This document shows positions 11,701 to 22,513 of a stretch of 64,000 nt of DNA, piece by piece (position 1 is the stretch's first letter; every line of letters starts with the position of its first letter). Both the position numbers and the translations under genes were made by a program. The stretch is from Symmetrospora coprosmae (Eukaryota; Basidiomycota; Cystobasidiomycetes; Symmetrosporaceae), in assembly GCA_008802785.1 (NCBI GenBank), contig VUYT01000011.1, positions 310,001 through 374,000 on the forward strand, written 5' to 3'. The notes below the pieces were generated by a model, which ran no database searches, was not told the origin of the DNA, and saw only the letters and a list, made by a program, of their open reading frames with translations.

Positions 11701-12408
11701 TCTCCACCCTCGACGTACTCGAGGATCAGGTACCTGACAGAGAAGCGCGTCAGCCCATAGTCGCGGTCATTGACAGTTGCCCGCCCGCTTACAGATCGGA
11801 CCCCGTCTCCCAGACATCGTACAGACGCATGACATTGGGGTGCTCGATAAGCTTCATAATGACAATTTCACGCTCAATGCCGAGCAGCGCTTTGTCGGCC
11901 TGTAGAACAGCTGCATCAGTTCACGTGCTTGAGCGTTGGCCGTGTTTACCGAACGGGGACTGACCTTTGCCCCAGCCTCATTGATGGACATCCTGCTCGT
12001 GATCAGGGCGTGCTTTGGCACAATCTTGACAGCTGCATACTGGCCCGTAGACGAGTGCTTTGCAATCTTGACCCTCCCGCTGCTGCCTTTGCCAATGGTG
12101 CGCCCGATGCGCCAGGGCCCGATGGTCTTGGGGTCCTTATCGTCCTTCTCCTTGTCGGTGGCCGAGCGCTCCTTGTCGTTGCGTCGCGCAGGCTGTGCTG
12201 CGGACGACTGCTGCGACGAAGGCGCTGGCCGGGCCTGCTGCCGGGTGTTGGGCGCTGTGCGGGCTGGCTGCGCGGGCGCGGTGCCTGGCTGCGCAGAGCC
12301 GGTCGAGATGGGCCGGCGCGGGCGAGGCGGCGATCTGGAAGCATCGCTACCGGCAGTGTAGCTGGATGCTCCAGTCGATGCTCCCGCTGACGATGTCGGT
12401 CGGGCCAT
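8739..12408 (-). CDS. GIN4/HSL1/KCC4-type septin-associated protein kinase
   Basis: Seven exons: 12408-11965, 11899-11793, 11733-11632, 11564-11159, 11089-10887, 10822-8966 and 8907-8739; introns 58-69 nt, total 1095 residues. A Ser/Pro/Ala-rich head of about 95 residues precedes a CAMK-type kinase domain (near 97-360) with GKGSSG, the AVK lysine, [11 protein letters not shown] and [10 protein letters not shown]. After it comes the segment typical of Nim1-family kinases ([35 protein letters not shown]), then a long disordered region. A C-terminal KA1-like domain (near 930-1040) suggests membrane lipid binding. Family members couple septin assembly and bud-neck shape to Swe1/Wee1 control of mitotic entry. 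The last exon adds 56 residues beyond the KA1-like fold. Confidence 0.9.
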
Positions 12409-13482
12409 CTTGGGAAAGTGCGTGCGAATGGTGTGGTGCTGAGGGAGCCTGTTGTCGGTCGAGTTCGACCTTTGTTTACTGTGCGGCCCTGCTTGAATAC
12501 GCGATCCTTGCCTCGAGAGAAGGAGAGGACCGGGACAGGCGGGAGCGAGCCGGTGCTACGGTGTACCGCACGTCCTCGCGAAGAGGCTGTTCGTGAGTAC
12601 AGTAGATAGAAGGCGAGAGGCTGACGGTGAGATCTGCCAGTGTCACCCAGGCGCGAGCCGAAAGGCGCTTGTTTGTTTTTGGGGGTCGCGGTAAACACGC
12701 CCGCGGGTGGGCGAAGATTCGGGCACGGGCTGGATGCACGCAAGCAGGCAACCCAATCAGGACTGTCTTCCGGTCGTTGTGGTGACGAAGAGAGCACGAG
12801 CCCACGTCTGTTGGCTGTCTGAACGATGAGACCTGGTCGAGTATGGGGAATGGCGGTCAAGGACTCAACATGGGTCAGTCAGCAGCGGGCGGAAGGATCA
12901 GAAGTGAGGAGGGCGGTTTCGCAAGGTGTTTGTTTTTCAGGTACAGGCAGCAGCAGTGTGATCATGTCCTGATGCAGGCGCTCTTCCTTTTTGGCGTGGG
13001 GCATTTCGGGCGAGGCATGCAGGCAGCTGTCCGTCTGCGCGTCTTTGGAGGTCGGCGAGTGGCGGCGGCAATGAGCATGGACGCGTCGTCGTCGACGAGC
13101 CTCGAGCCGAGGCCCTTCTTTTGCACTTTGCATGAGCAGCGGCATGGACATGATGCATGCATCGCATCCGATGACATCTCAATTAGCCTGCTCAGTCGCT
13201 TCCTTGCTGAAGATGGGGGACGGATCCGTGCCCGCTGTCCGTGCCCCAGCTCAAGGAGCTGCGAGGCAGCAGCAGCGTCTCAATATACAGTGCCCTGGCA
13301 TCCACCGCCATTGAGATGGACGCTGAGACCGCTGCATCCTCGAAGCCAGTCTGTGTGTGCCGCCCAATTGAGTCGGTTGCCATGCAGCAGCGTCCCCCTG
13401 ATTGAGGCCATCCGCGTTGGAGCTGCCTGCCTGCCAGCCTGCCAGCGGCTTGCTCTTCTGGCGAACAAGGACAACGGCAGGG
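12409..13482. promoter_or_regulatory. 1.07-kb divergent intergenic region, kinase / RING-TRAF gene
   Basis: No supported gene is present. Open frames here are short and lack splice-consistent continuation. The region should contain the promoters and 5' leaders of both flanking genes; a long 5' UTR for the kinase is plausible because the sequence upstream of its ATG is pyrimidine-rich. Confidence 0.45.
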
Positions 13483-15185
13483 ATGGAGCAGCAGCAGCAG
13501 CATAGCAGCGACGACCGGGAGGAAGGCAGCTCGTCGCCGGGCATCGCCTCGTACGAGTACATGCACCCCATCGACGAGAACCTGAAATGCCCAATCTGCC
13601 ACTCGGCCTTCCTGGTGCCGTACATGAGCCGGACCTGCGAGCACGTCTACTGCCATCAGTGCATCGTCGCCCACCTCACCAGCAGCAGCACGGTCGGCGT
13701 CGACGAGAACGGCGACTCTGCGACGACGACGACCTGCCCTTGCGACAGGACACCGCTGCGCCTGGATGACCCGCAGTCCGGCGGCCACTCCGGGCAGCTC
13801 GTCCCGGCCCCGCGCATCGTCAAGCTGCTGTGCGACGAGCTGCAGGTGGCATGCACTGCGCCTGGCTGCACCTGGACTGGGCAGAGAGCCGACTGGGACA
13901 GGCATGCACGCGTGGACTGCCTGTCTGCCCGCGAAGAGAGCCAGTCAGCCGCGAAAGTCGCGGCTGCGGCCACGACCTCGACAGCATGCAATCACGGGTG
14001 CGGGGCTCGCCTGGCCAGCAAGGGTGATCTGGAGAAGCATGAGCAGGAAGAGTGCATCCGACGCAGCGTAAAGTGCATCATGTGCGAGGAGAAGGTCGTC
14101 CTGGTCGATATGCAGGTGAGCGACTTATGGTGCGCGTCGCCTGGCCTACAAGTAGCCTGACGAGATTGGTACTCGTGCAGGACCACGCCGAGGCCTGTCC
14201 ATACTCTGAGATTGCCTGTCCGCAATGCAACAACGGAATGTTTGACCGACTCAGCCTCGTGCACCATCTCGAGGTTGACTGCGCCTCCACGGTCATCGCC
14301 TGCCCACACGCTCGCTTCGGTTGTCCAGCCAGAGACGCTCGCAGCGTCATGCTCGAGCAACATGTACCGAGCGAATGCGCCTACGAGCCACTGAAGGGCC
14401 ACCTTCACGCAAGCGAGGATCGTCTGGCCAGCCTCGAGCGCGAGAACAGAGAGCTGTCGACGAGCCTTGCCCGCCTGCGCAGACAGTATGAGGACCTCGC
14501 AGGCCGGCTCGAGAGCGTCACTGTGCGCATTGGCGATGCGCCCACGTCGGCCAACAGCGGCAGGACGGGCAGGGCAACGCTGTTCAGCATGGAAGTAAGC
14601 CTGGCTGCAGTCTCAGCGCAGCTGGCCGACCTGGCCCGCGCGTCCGCCGAGACGCAGCGAGACAGGGAGCGCATGGCCCTCGACCTGCGCGGCGAGATGG
14701 GCCGGGTCCAGATGGCCGTGCACGAGCTCAAGGGAGAGATGATGGCGCTGCAGCAGGCGCACTACTACGAGAGTGCATCGAGGTACTATGCGGCGCGCAA
14801 TGGGCAGTCGAGTGCAGTGCTCCCGCCGCCGCTGGCTGGGAGCTCCGAGGGCAAGGCCACGTCAGCGTCGAGTGTGACAACCTCGGGCGCGTCCTCGTCG
14901 TCTGCCACGAGCGCCGGCGAGGGGACGGCACCGTACCCGCATTACCCCGGCTTGGGTGGCTATCCCTTCCCGCCATATGCCGGGCTGCCCGTCCACATGC
15001 CGCTCGCATCCAGCATGTCTGGCCAGCCTTTCCACTCGCCGCATCTGCCACCGCATCATGCGATACACGGCTCAATGTCGATGCGCAGGCTCTATGGGCA
15101 TGGCTGGCCGCCGCTCTACCCCATGTACGGCGCAGGAGGGGCATCGCCCGACGGAGGCATGTACGGCGGAGGGACAAAGCTGTGA
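13483..15185 (+). CDS. RING finger and TRAF-type zinc-finger protein
   Basis: Exons are 13483-14115 and 14181-15185 (65-nt intron), giving 545 residues. A RING finger begins at Cys36/Cys39 (CPICHSAFLVP, CEHVYCHQC) and closes with CPCDR. Two or more TRAF-type zinc fingers follow, roughly residues 125-285, seen as repeated Cys/His modules such as CTAPGCTWTG, CNHGCGARL and CPQCNN. A coiled coil spans about 295-410. The tail is Ser-rich, then Pro/Tyr/Gly-rich. This layout (RING, TRAF fingers, coiled coil) is that of TRAF-like E3 ubiquitin ligases; no MATH/TRAF-C domain is visible. The substrate is unknown. The gene converges on the first of the three secreted miniprotein genes, ending 124 bp from it. 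Confidence 0.85.
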
Positions 15186-15309
15186 TTGCGGCTATGCACA
15201 ACAGACAAGACAAAGAGACACGGGAGGCGATGACACACGAAGACTCAATATGGCGATTCTCGACAGACGCCAGGAGGTCGCACGCAGTTCCGGGTTCCGG
15301 CACAGACCG

Positions 15310-15698
15310 TCACGACATCGTCTCGCAGCCAAACGAGTCTGATGCAGGCATCGAAGAGTCAGCTTACATGCCGACCACCGCCGTGTTTGGACGACTACAC
15401 GTGATGACCACTCACGGCACTTGTCGCAGCAGAGGTGCTGCCACTGGCCGTTGGTCTGCTCGGCCCGACAATAGGCTTCTGATCCGACACGGCTATCATG
15501 CTCGGCCGTGCTGAGCGGCTTTGTGCAAGTCACCTTGTCGGGGTCGTTGAGGTCGACCCGGAGTTCCCAGTCGTCACTGCCTACCATGCTCACAGCTGTG
15601 CCGCACCAGCAGTTCTCGACATCGTCGGCGATGGCTTGCTGGAATGACATAGCCGCGAGGATAGCGCCGAGGAGGATGGGCAGGGTCGACTGTCGCAT
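15310..15698 (-). CDS. Secreted eight-cysteine miniprotein A
   Basis: Exons are 15698-15416 and 15338-15310 (77-nt intron, phase 1), giving 103 residues. A signal peptide (MRQSTLPILLGAILA...) should end near residue 24. The mature chain of about 80 residues has eight cysteines: ENCWCG, TCTKP, AYC, LCCDKC, and a last one in the terminal exon (FGCETMS). The terminal exon is only nine residues, but it is supported because both paralogues splice at the same place into a GCE motif. Even cysteine number and secretion suggest four disulfides. I recognise no named family. Such proteins are often effectors, antimicrobial or wall-associated, but that is inference. Paralogues B and C follow on the same strand. 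Confidence 0.85.
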
Positions 15699-16481
15699 GA
15701 TGACGTGTGGGATATCGGATAAGGGGCGGAGATGGCTTGGTGCGGAGAGTCTGCTGCGATTGATAGCGAGGGATGGTTGTTTGGATGGGGATAGCGAGAG
15801 GTAAGCCAGAAAGTCGACGGTCATGCTCGTCTTATAGTCGGAAAACCCAAGGCTGAGACATTCCTCCTCCCAATTTTCACAGCCTTGGTAATGGGACTGG
15901 CCCTACCGAGCGGAAGCTTGCCAGGACCCGGTCAAGTTCCAATGCGGACCACATCCTACGGCTCTGTGCCCCTTGAGCGATTCCCAACGCTGGGGCCCGG
16001 TTCCGACTCTCGCTCACTCTGATTTCCCTTTTATGTCCATGGATCAACGTCTACGGACATACACGTCGACGTCGACATTGTAGCGCCAGAAGGCCGCGAG
16101 TATCCGCAAGGTTGAATGGCTCTTGTTACATCACTGTTGCAGGCAACGTGCTTCTGGGCGTCCGGTTCAAGCTCGTTGTGCGCCGACGGCTGACGCAGGA
16201 TAAATCCAACAGCTCCCCTAGCCTCTGACTGATGACTGATCCCGTATATTACCAGCTGTTGGCCAAATCAGGCTGAATGGTATTTTGACTACTTGCGTTC
16301 CTTACATCGGTAATCGGCGCAGGGGCAGGCTCAGTGAAGCACGTGTCGGCTCACTGCAACTGAAGCCGGCAATCACCTCGAGGCCCCTCAACTAATAGCA
16401 CAAAGGCCTGCAAAGTCCGCTTCAAATCTATATGCCGGTATCAAGCAGAGAGGTCGCGCAGGTGGAACAGGACCGGATTCC
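15699..16481. promoter_or_regulatory. Intergenic region upstream of miniprotein A
   Basis: A TATA-like element (GACTATAAG on the minus strand, 15831-15839) lies about 134 bp upstream of the A start codon. A second block at 15912-15935 (minus-strand view contains CAAGCTTCCG) is shared with the B promoter at the same distance. The rest, about 500 bp, has no gene I can support. Confidence 0.6.
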
Positions 16482-16870
16482 TTACATGGTCTCGCATCCG
16501 AACGAGTCTGGGGAGGTCCGCCGAGTTTCAGCTCACTGGTCCACGCCTCAACAATCGCAAGCCTGCACAGGGATCACTCACGACACTTGTCGCAACACAG
16601 ACGCTGCCAGTTCCCGCCACTCGTCTTCTGGCCCATACAGTAGGCATCCGATCCGGCTCGGTTGAAATGCTCTTTACTGCTCAATGGCTTTGTGCACGTA
16701 GATGACTTGTCGTCGTTGGGATCGACCACGAGCGTGAAGCTCATTGGCACAGTCCCAGCCAGGGATGTGCCACACCAGCAATTCTCGATGTCGTCGGTTG
16801 CCGTTACCAGTTGCATCGACACAACCGCGAGGAGAGCGCCGAGGAGGATAGGCATGGTTGACTGCCGCAT
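16482..16870 (-). CDS. Secreted eight-cysteine miniprotein B
   Basis: Exons are 16870-16582 and 16507-16482 (74-nt intron, phase 1), giving 104 residues. The signal peptide is nearly the same as in A (MRQSTMPILLGALLA...), with likely cleavage after residue 24. Cysteines follow the A pattern: ENCWCG, TCTKP, AYC, LCCDKC, then FGCETM from the terminal exon. Without splicing the protein would stop two codons after CDKC and lose the eighth cysteine. The closeness to A in coding and promoter sequence marks a tandem duplication. Function unknown; secretion is predicted. Confidence 0.85.
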
Positions 16871-17652
16871 GTTGACGACTTTGGGCGGGGAGCTGAGCTG
16901 TGTGATGGGTGAGGACCCTGCTAGGCTATGACAGGATGCAGGGGTAGGGCGAGTAGGTGCGGGAGACTAAGAGCTGAGCCGGCAGGCCGACTGGCATACA
17001 GATTTTATAGTCCGCAGTCACAAGGCTGGGACACCTCACATGTCAGCCTACAGAACCTTTGTCGCGATACTGTCCCTGCGGGACTGGAAGCTTGGCAAGA
17101 TCCTGCTCAACCCGGTCGAGCTCCGATGACGGTTCACGTCCTACCTCATCATTCCCTTTCAGCGGCTCTCAACGATGAGGCAGGCTGTGGCTTAGGCTTC
17201 GGCAGCAACCCCGGCTCCTATTGATCTCAGAGATCGAAGTCTTGTGCACACATGCTACGTGCTCCCGATCGTCGCAGGAGATCGAGAGCCGTCCGATCTT
17301 CACACAAATGTGGTATGAGTGGGCGTTCTGATGCTGCGAGTGACGACTCCGCACACAAGGCAAGGCAGTGGAATGCTCGTATGCGTTGGGCTATCTACCT
17401 GCAGAAGCAACGACTGGATGTGTGTGCACTCGCTGTTGAGGTTCTGTGATCTAGATCGTTCATCTGCAGCACAAAGCTCGCAAGCACAGCCTCTCTCCAA
17501 ACCTCTGAAGAAAGGCCGGTGCGCCAAAGACAGTACAACTGACATGCACGCGCAGACGCAGCTACAAGTACATCGGTAATCTGGCCATTTGTGCTACAGC
17601 TTCGGTTGACGTTTCCGAGCGGTCCCTGCCTTGTCGGAATGCAGATTGCCCC
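16871..17652. promoter_or_regulatory. Intergenic region upstream of miniprotein B
   Basis: A TATA-like element (GACTATAAAA on the minus strand, 17003-17012) lies about 135 bp upstream of the B start. A block at 17086-17110 matches the upstream block of gene A at the same spacing (about 215 bp from ATG). From about 17200 to 17652 I see nothing supported. Confidence 0.6.
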
Positions 17653-18010
17653 TCATAGCTCGCATCCCCATCTGTCTGGCGAACGAGAGGCAGCATGTGC
17701 ATCAGCTTGTTGTGGACCTGCACTACGCTGAAACCAGTGCACACTCACTGCACTTATCACAGCAAAGCATCTTGTAGTAATCGCCCGCACAGTAGATGTC
17801 CTTCCCACGCCTGTCATCGTGTACCTCCCTCTTGACAGGGTTGGTACATTTACCCTTGCTCTTGTCTGCAAGACTGACTAGGAGCGTAGTGCTCCCGTCA
17901 CTATCGCCAACAGCATATCCACACCAGCAGTTCTCCCCGGGGACGATTGTCTGGGGCAATGCGGCTGCCAGCAGAGGGGAGATAGCGACGGTCAGGAGGA
18001 TGAGTCGCAT
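17653..18010 (-). CDS. Secreted eight-cysteine miniprotein C
   Basis: Exons are 18010-17749 and 17675-17653 (73-nt intron, phase 1), giving 94 residues. The start at 18010 places a clean signal peptide at the N-terminus (MRLILLTVAISPLLAAA); an in-frame upstream ATG would bury it behind 44 residues. The eight cysteines match A and B: ENCWCG, KCTNP, IYC, LCCDKC, and WGCEL from the terminal exon. Sequence between the cysteines is much more diverged than between A and B, so C is the older copy. The conserved intron phase and terminal GCE motif confirm common descent. Function unknown. Confidence 0.82.
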
Positions 18011-18519
18011 GGCGAGTACAAGCGGTGGCAAATTGGCGGGGCTGAGCTGGGGCAGTGCGGGTCCAGGAGAGCCGAGGGAAGATGAACAGATGTGTAGGGA
18101 AGAGAGCAACGCTGGGGTAAAGGTCATTTTGTAGTCGGTCAATGTCTCATGTTTGCGATACGTTCCCTTTCAGCTCTGCTCGCCCAGCTAAGGAGGTGAC
18201 CCGCCTTTGCGACCGGTTCCTTAGCCGGCGTCCCGCTTCATCTCCTGTGTCGACACGCCCGCCGCGCTTCGGCCCTTTGACCGCATCTCAGCCATGGTGC
18301 CTCTGCTCGAGGAGTCGCAGACTGGGCGGACAGCCGATAGGTTAGTCAAGCGCCTCGACAGTCTCGCGCGCAACCTCTACACAAGACCGAAATTGACAGA
18401 GCTGGAACCGAAGCAGAAAGGCCCCTTTCAACCACGCAGGACATTGGGCGAGGTTGACGAGGTACATTCGATTCGAATCGCGCTTGTCGATACGAGTCGT
18501 GCAGAGGCGCAGAGCCCAG
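18011..18519. other. Intergenic, between miniprotein C and BRE1
   Basis: Contains the promoter of gene C; a TATA-like TTTTGTAGTC on the plus strand (18127-18136) sits where A and B have theirs. The remainder is 3' flank of BRE1 with no supported gene. Confidence 0.5.
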
Positions 18520-21500
18520 CTAGAAGTAGATCTGCTGTACATCTGCCTGCCCAAAGCCGATGGAGCAACTTGGGCACTTCCGTTGCCGTGTCTCGAGGCG
18601 TGCGTCGATGCACTCTTTGCAGAAAAGGTGGAAGCAGCGCGTGATGGCGTGCGACTTGAAGCGCTGCTGGCAGGACGAGCACTTGAGCATGCGCTGATTG
18701 CACCAGGGCACAAGTCGAATCGTCAGAATCTCTGCGTTGCTTAGCATAGAGTGCAGCGGACCCACTTTTAGCAAGATATTCTCCTCCGACAACTCCTTCG
18801 CGTCTGTCTCGACGTAGCGGCCCTGCCCGTTCGCCGCAGCTGTGGCAGTATTGGCCTTCTTGCGCCACTTTTCCGCTTCACGCTCGAGCTTTGTGATCTG
18901 CTCTTCCGCGCGCCGCTTGCCCGTGTTCTCCGTTTCCGCCAGCGTCGTCTTTTCCGCGAGCAGGCGATTGGCCTGTCATGATAGCAGGGCCGGGTCAGCT
19001 TTCCTTTTCACAGTTTCCAAGCCTTCTGCCGCACAACCGCAATACGCACCTCCTGAGCCGCCTTCTCCGCGCCTTCGAGCCTCGTCTCAACGCGAGTCTG
19101 CTCCCTCCTTGCTTCCGTTACTGCTTGCTCGCCCTTCGCCACCTCGGCCCTCAGCTTGGCAAGGTCGAGTTCCGCGTCGGCCAGTCGAGCACGCAGCGCC
19201 ACCGCCTCCTCCTTCTGCCGCTCGATCGCCGTCTTTTGCACGCCCTTCATCTTGTCGGCGATGGTCAGCTGCGCGACGAGCGTCTCCTTTTCCCGCTCAG
19301 ACGCAAAATACTTTTGATTTGCCCGCCCGCGATCCCGCGCTGCTAGCTCGAGGCGCGCGTCGTACTGCGCAAGATCAAACACCTTGTTTTGGTTCTGTCG
19401 ATTCAAGACCTCCCATGTCTCGGAGAGGCGCGTCACTTCGCTGATGAGCATCGTGGTGGACTGCAGAGCAGTGCGAGGAGCAGTGTGAGCCAGTCATGCA
19501 GCGGCTGCCATACACACAAACGACCAAACTCCATGAACGACGCACCATTTCTGCCGTCTTGACTTTTGCCTCCAGCTTCTTTGCCTCCTCTTCTGCCGTC
19601 TCTGCGCGCAGCAACAGCTTCTGTCCATCCGGCTGTCCATCGTCGCTCAGCAGCTTCCGCAGTCTCTCCAACTCCTGCCTCGCGTCTTCAAGGTGTTTAA
19701 GCGCATTTGCCTCGTTCTGCACGAGCACCTCTGCAATATTGAGCTCCGGGTCGTCGGCGCTCAAATTCGAGAGCGTTGCGAGCTCTTCTCTGTATCGCCG
19801 GTTAAGGCGCTCGGCCTCTTCAAGTCTCGCCTTTGTCGTGTGCAAGAGGGCTTCTTCCGGGAGCGGCAGTGAGGGATCAGACAAATCTGCGGCCGGAGCA
19901 GCAGAGTCGGAAGGGGTCGAGGGAGGCACGCCCGCCTTTGCGAGCTCCTCCACGAGCGCCGCGTCCCCTTCGAGGGCTGCGAGGCGCATCCTCCACCTGT
20001 ACGTCTGCGATACGAGCGTGTCGATCCGCGTCTGCCTCGCCTCGGCCAGGACGCGCATCTGCTCGACGTGTCTGCACTTCTCGCTCTCCTTGGTGCGCAG
20101 CTCCTGCACCTCTGCGGTGCGCGCGTCGCGCTCGGCCCGCAGGCGCGCCCCGTCCTGCAGCGCCGCGCCCAGCTTGCGGTTCGCCTCGGCGTCGTGCTCG
20201 GCCGCCTCGTGCGCGAGCGTCGCGCGCAGCTTGCCCTGCTCCAGCCGGAGCGCGTCGAGCTCTGCGCTCACGCGCGAGTGGAGCGCAGAGGCCGCCTCGG
20301 CGTCGTCGCGGAGCTGCCGGACCTGCGCAGACAGCTGCCGGTGCTCGGGCGTGTGCGAGAAGTACGCTTCCCCGCCCTCGGCGCGCTGGATCTTCAAGCT
20401 GTCGACCTCGTGCAGCAACGCCAGCTTTTCGGCGCGCAGCTCGGTCGCCTCCTTCAGCCGCGCGTCGGCCGCCGAGCGCAGCTCCTCGATCTCGGTGCGG
20501 GTGAGGCCCGAGCTGCCCTCCAGGACGTCGCGCATGTCCTCGTCGACCCCTGCGGCGCCGCGCTCCTGCTTGACTGCGGCAGTCTTGGCAGGCGACGTCC
20601 CGGGTGCCGGCGAGCCCGCACCGAACTGACCTGCAGCCGCCCCGTTCGCGTTCGCCGCCGCGGTATCTGGCTTCCTGTCCGCATCCTCCTTGTTCTCCCC
20701 ATGCGTGCGCTTTTCAAGCTGCTGCACCGTCCCCGACCGGTCGCGGACGACCTTGCGCTCGAGCTGCTTCAGGCTCTCGAGCGTTGCGCTGAGCTCGTCC
20801 TGCGTGCGCTGCAGGACGGCCTGGAGGAGCTTGTGCGCTGCGCGCGACTCGATGAGCTGTGGGTGTGTCGCAAGCAATGAGCCTGGCCTTGCGCAAAACG
20901 AGGGCAGGGGGGAGAAGAAGGCGGCTGCAGGACTGACCTCGGCCGAGAGCACCTGGTAGCGCGTCGAGAGGTCTGACCCGGCTGCGGAGGAGGAGGGGAG
21001 CTTCGCCAGACCCGCTATGAGAGCTCTTGTCTCGCGTAACCGCTTGGAGAGTGCCGGGTCTGCTATCGATTGTTCCGTGTCTGGCCCATCCGGGACAGGA
21101 CAGAGCAGTCAGCTTGAACCCCCAGACAAGCGCAGGCCAGGCCGTGCAGTTGGCTCTGGGCAAGGGGCGATTCCAAGGTGGCACCCACCATCGTGCCCGT
21201 TCAACATTGCCGTGTCTTCGTCAGCCATTGTTCCCTGGCTGTGTGCATCCCCCAGCGTCGTTCTGAGCTCGTCGACGAGCTGGCCGGCGAGGTGAAGCAG
21301 ACAGACGGGGTTTCAGCGAGGCTGCAGCCACAAGCGCACGCAAGTGAATGCACCCACCTGGCTCCAGCACTCCTCTGTCGCGACGAGCCTGTGCATGTTT
21401 TCCCTCGAGTCGCGCTCGAGCGTCTCTGCTTTCGCAGCAATGCGCTCGCACTCTCGCTTGTACTCGAGCATCTGGCGGTGGAGCGCGCCCTTCTGGAAGG

Positions 21501-21687
21501 TCTGCGTTTACCGGAGGGGCACAATCAGGGCAGCATGTAGTCAGTCCCCCATGCTTTGCATCGGCGGTTTCCTGCTATGGCAGCGCAATGCCGTAGAGTG
21601 CCCGAACTGACACACCTCCAGGAACCCATCCTCGAGGCCGAGGGCTGCGTCCGCGCCGTGAGGGTGCCCACCACTGTCCCCTGGCAT
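18520..21687 (-). CDS. BRE1: E3 ubiquitin ligase for histone H2B
   Basis: Eight exons: 21687-21616, 21501-21358, 21279-21189, 21080-20938, 20856-19546, 19460-19050, 18972-18766 and 18693-18520; introns 72-115 nt, total 850 residues. An early segment (ALHRQMLEYKRECERI) matches the Bre1 N-terminal region that contacts Rad6. Most of the chain is coiled coil. The C-terminal RING spans about 798-836 (CSSCQQRFKSHAITRCFHLFCKEC is split here as CSSC, RCFHLFC, CPSC) and the protein ends in VQQIYF, as Bre1 proteins do. With Rad6 it monoubiquitinates H2B, which promotes H3K4 and H3K79 methylation. The true start may lie further upstream, since an open, basic, Ser-rich stretch precedes the chosen ATG. 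Confidence 0.88.
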
Positions 21688-22513
21688 GGTGCTCGTCGTC
21701 GTTGTCGTCGTCGTGGGCGTGTATGTGCTGCTGCTGTTGTTGCTATGGAGGATGGCGCCAGTCGAAGCCAGCTTCTTTCTGCTGCTGATGCTGCTGCCCG
21801 GCGAGATGCGCTGCCTCTTCCTCTCCTCCCATGCAGTACAGCACACTCGACAGTCCTGCACGCAGTCTGGGTTGCGTGTGCAGCGATGCAGTATGCAGTA
21901 TGCGCGATGCAGTATGCGATGCGATGCAACGATGAGGGGAGATGGGATGAGAGGCAGGGGAGACGCCATCACCTCAAGAGGATAGATGCGATCTGGCACA
22001 GCACGGCACAGCAATGCTCAACGAGATGGGATGGGATGGGATGCGATGCGATGCGATGCTATGCACTGCTCTGCACTCCTCTGTGGAAGCTCGGGGAGAT
22101 CCCTCAATGCAGCATCAGCATGACCGGGGAACACGCCAACTCCTCCAGAGTCCTGCACGCTGACCCAGACCACTCCTGAACAGCATAGCAGACTAATATC
22201 ATCACTCTCCCGCACTGTCAGTCCCGTCGAGTTGACCCTCCGTCGGTTGCGTCTCCCTGGCGACCATCTTGCCACCCATCCGCCTCACCACCTCGTCTCC
22301 TTTGGCTCTGCTCTGCTCTGCTCGCACACCTGACCCATAGCATTCACCGTTTCTTCTCGTGGCTGGCCCACCCCTTCTATCCTCCTCGTCTATCCATCCC
22401 GTCCCCCTTCGTCTGCGTTTCACTCTCGGCGCTGGTCGCCTCTCCCCGTCTCTTGCACATCCGTCGTCAAGGGCCCGGATCGCAGCTGGCGTACATCGAG
22501 CAAAGGGGCGCAC
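21688..22513. promoter_or_regulatory. Divergent intergenic region, BRE1 / NoxR gene
   Basis: This 826-bp gap separates divergent genes. Part next to BRE1 may be an N-terminal extension of that protein (about 21690-21830). The centre is low-complexity (see repeat 21880-22065). Pyrimidine-rich sequence at 22230-22480 is typical of a fungal core promoter for the plus-strand gene. Confidence 0.5.
21880..22065. repeat. Degenerate GATGC/GATGG pentanucleotide repeat
   Basis: Runs of GATGC, GATGG and GCAGTAT units, densest at 22024-22065, lie in the divergent promoter between BRE1 and the NoxR gene. Confidence 0.75.

Noticed and set aside
12843-13505. 220-codon plus-strand frame upstream of the RING/TRAF gene
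   Set aside because: Low-quality composition, no motif, and it overlaps the true start region in another frame.
19496-20880. Long plus-strand open frames of 220-377 codons
   Set aside because: Antisense to the coiled-coil exons of BRE1; GC-rich coding sequence leaves the opposite strand open.
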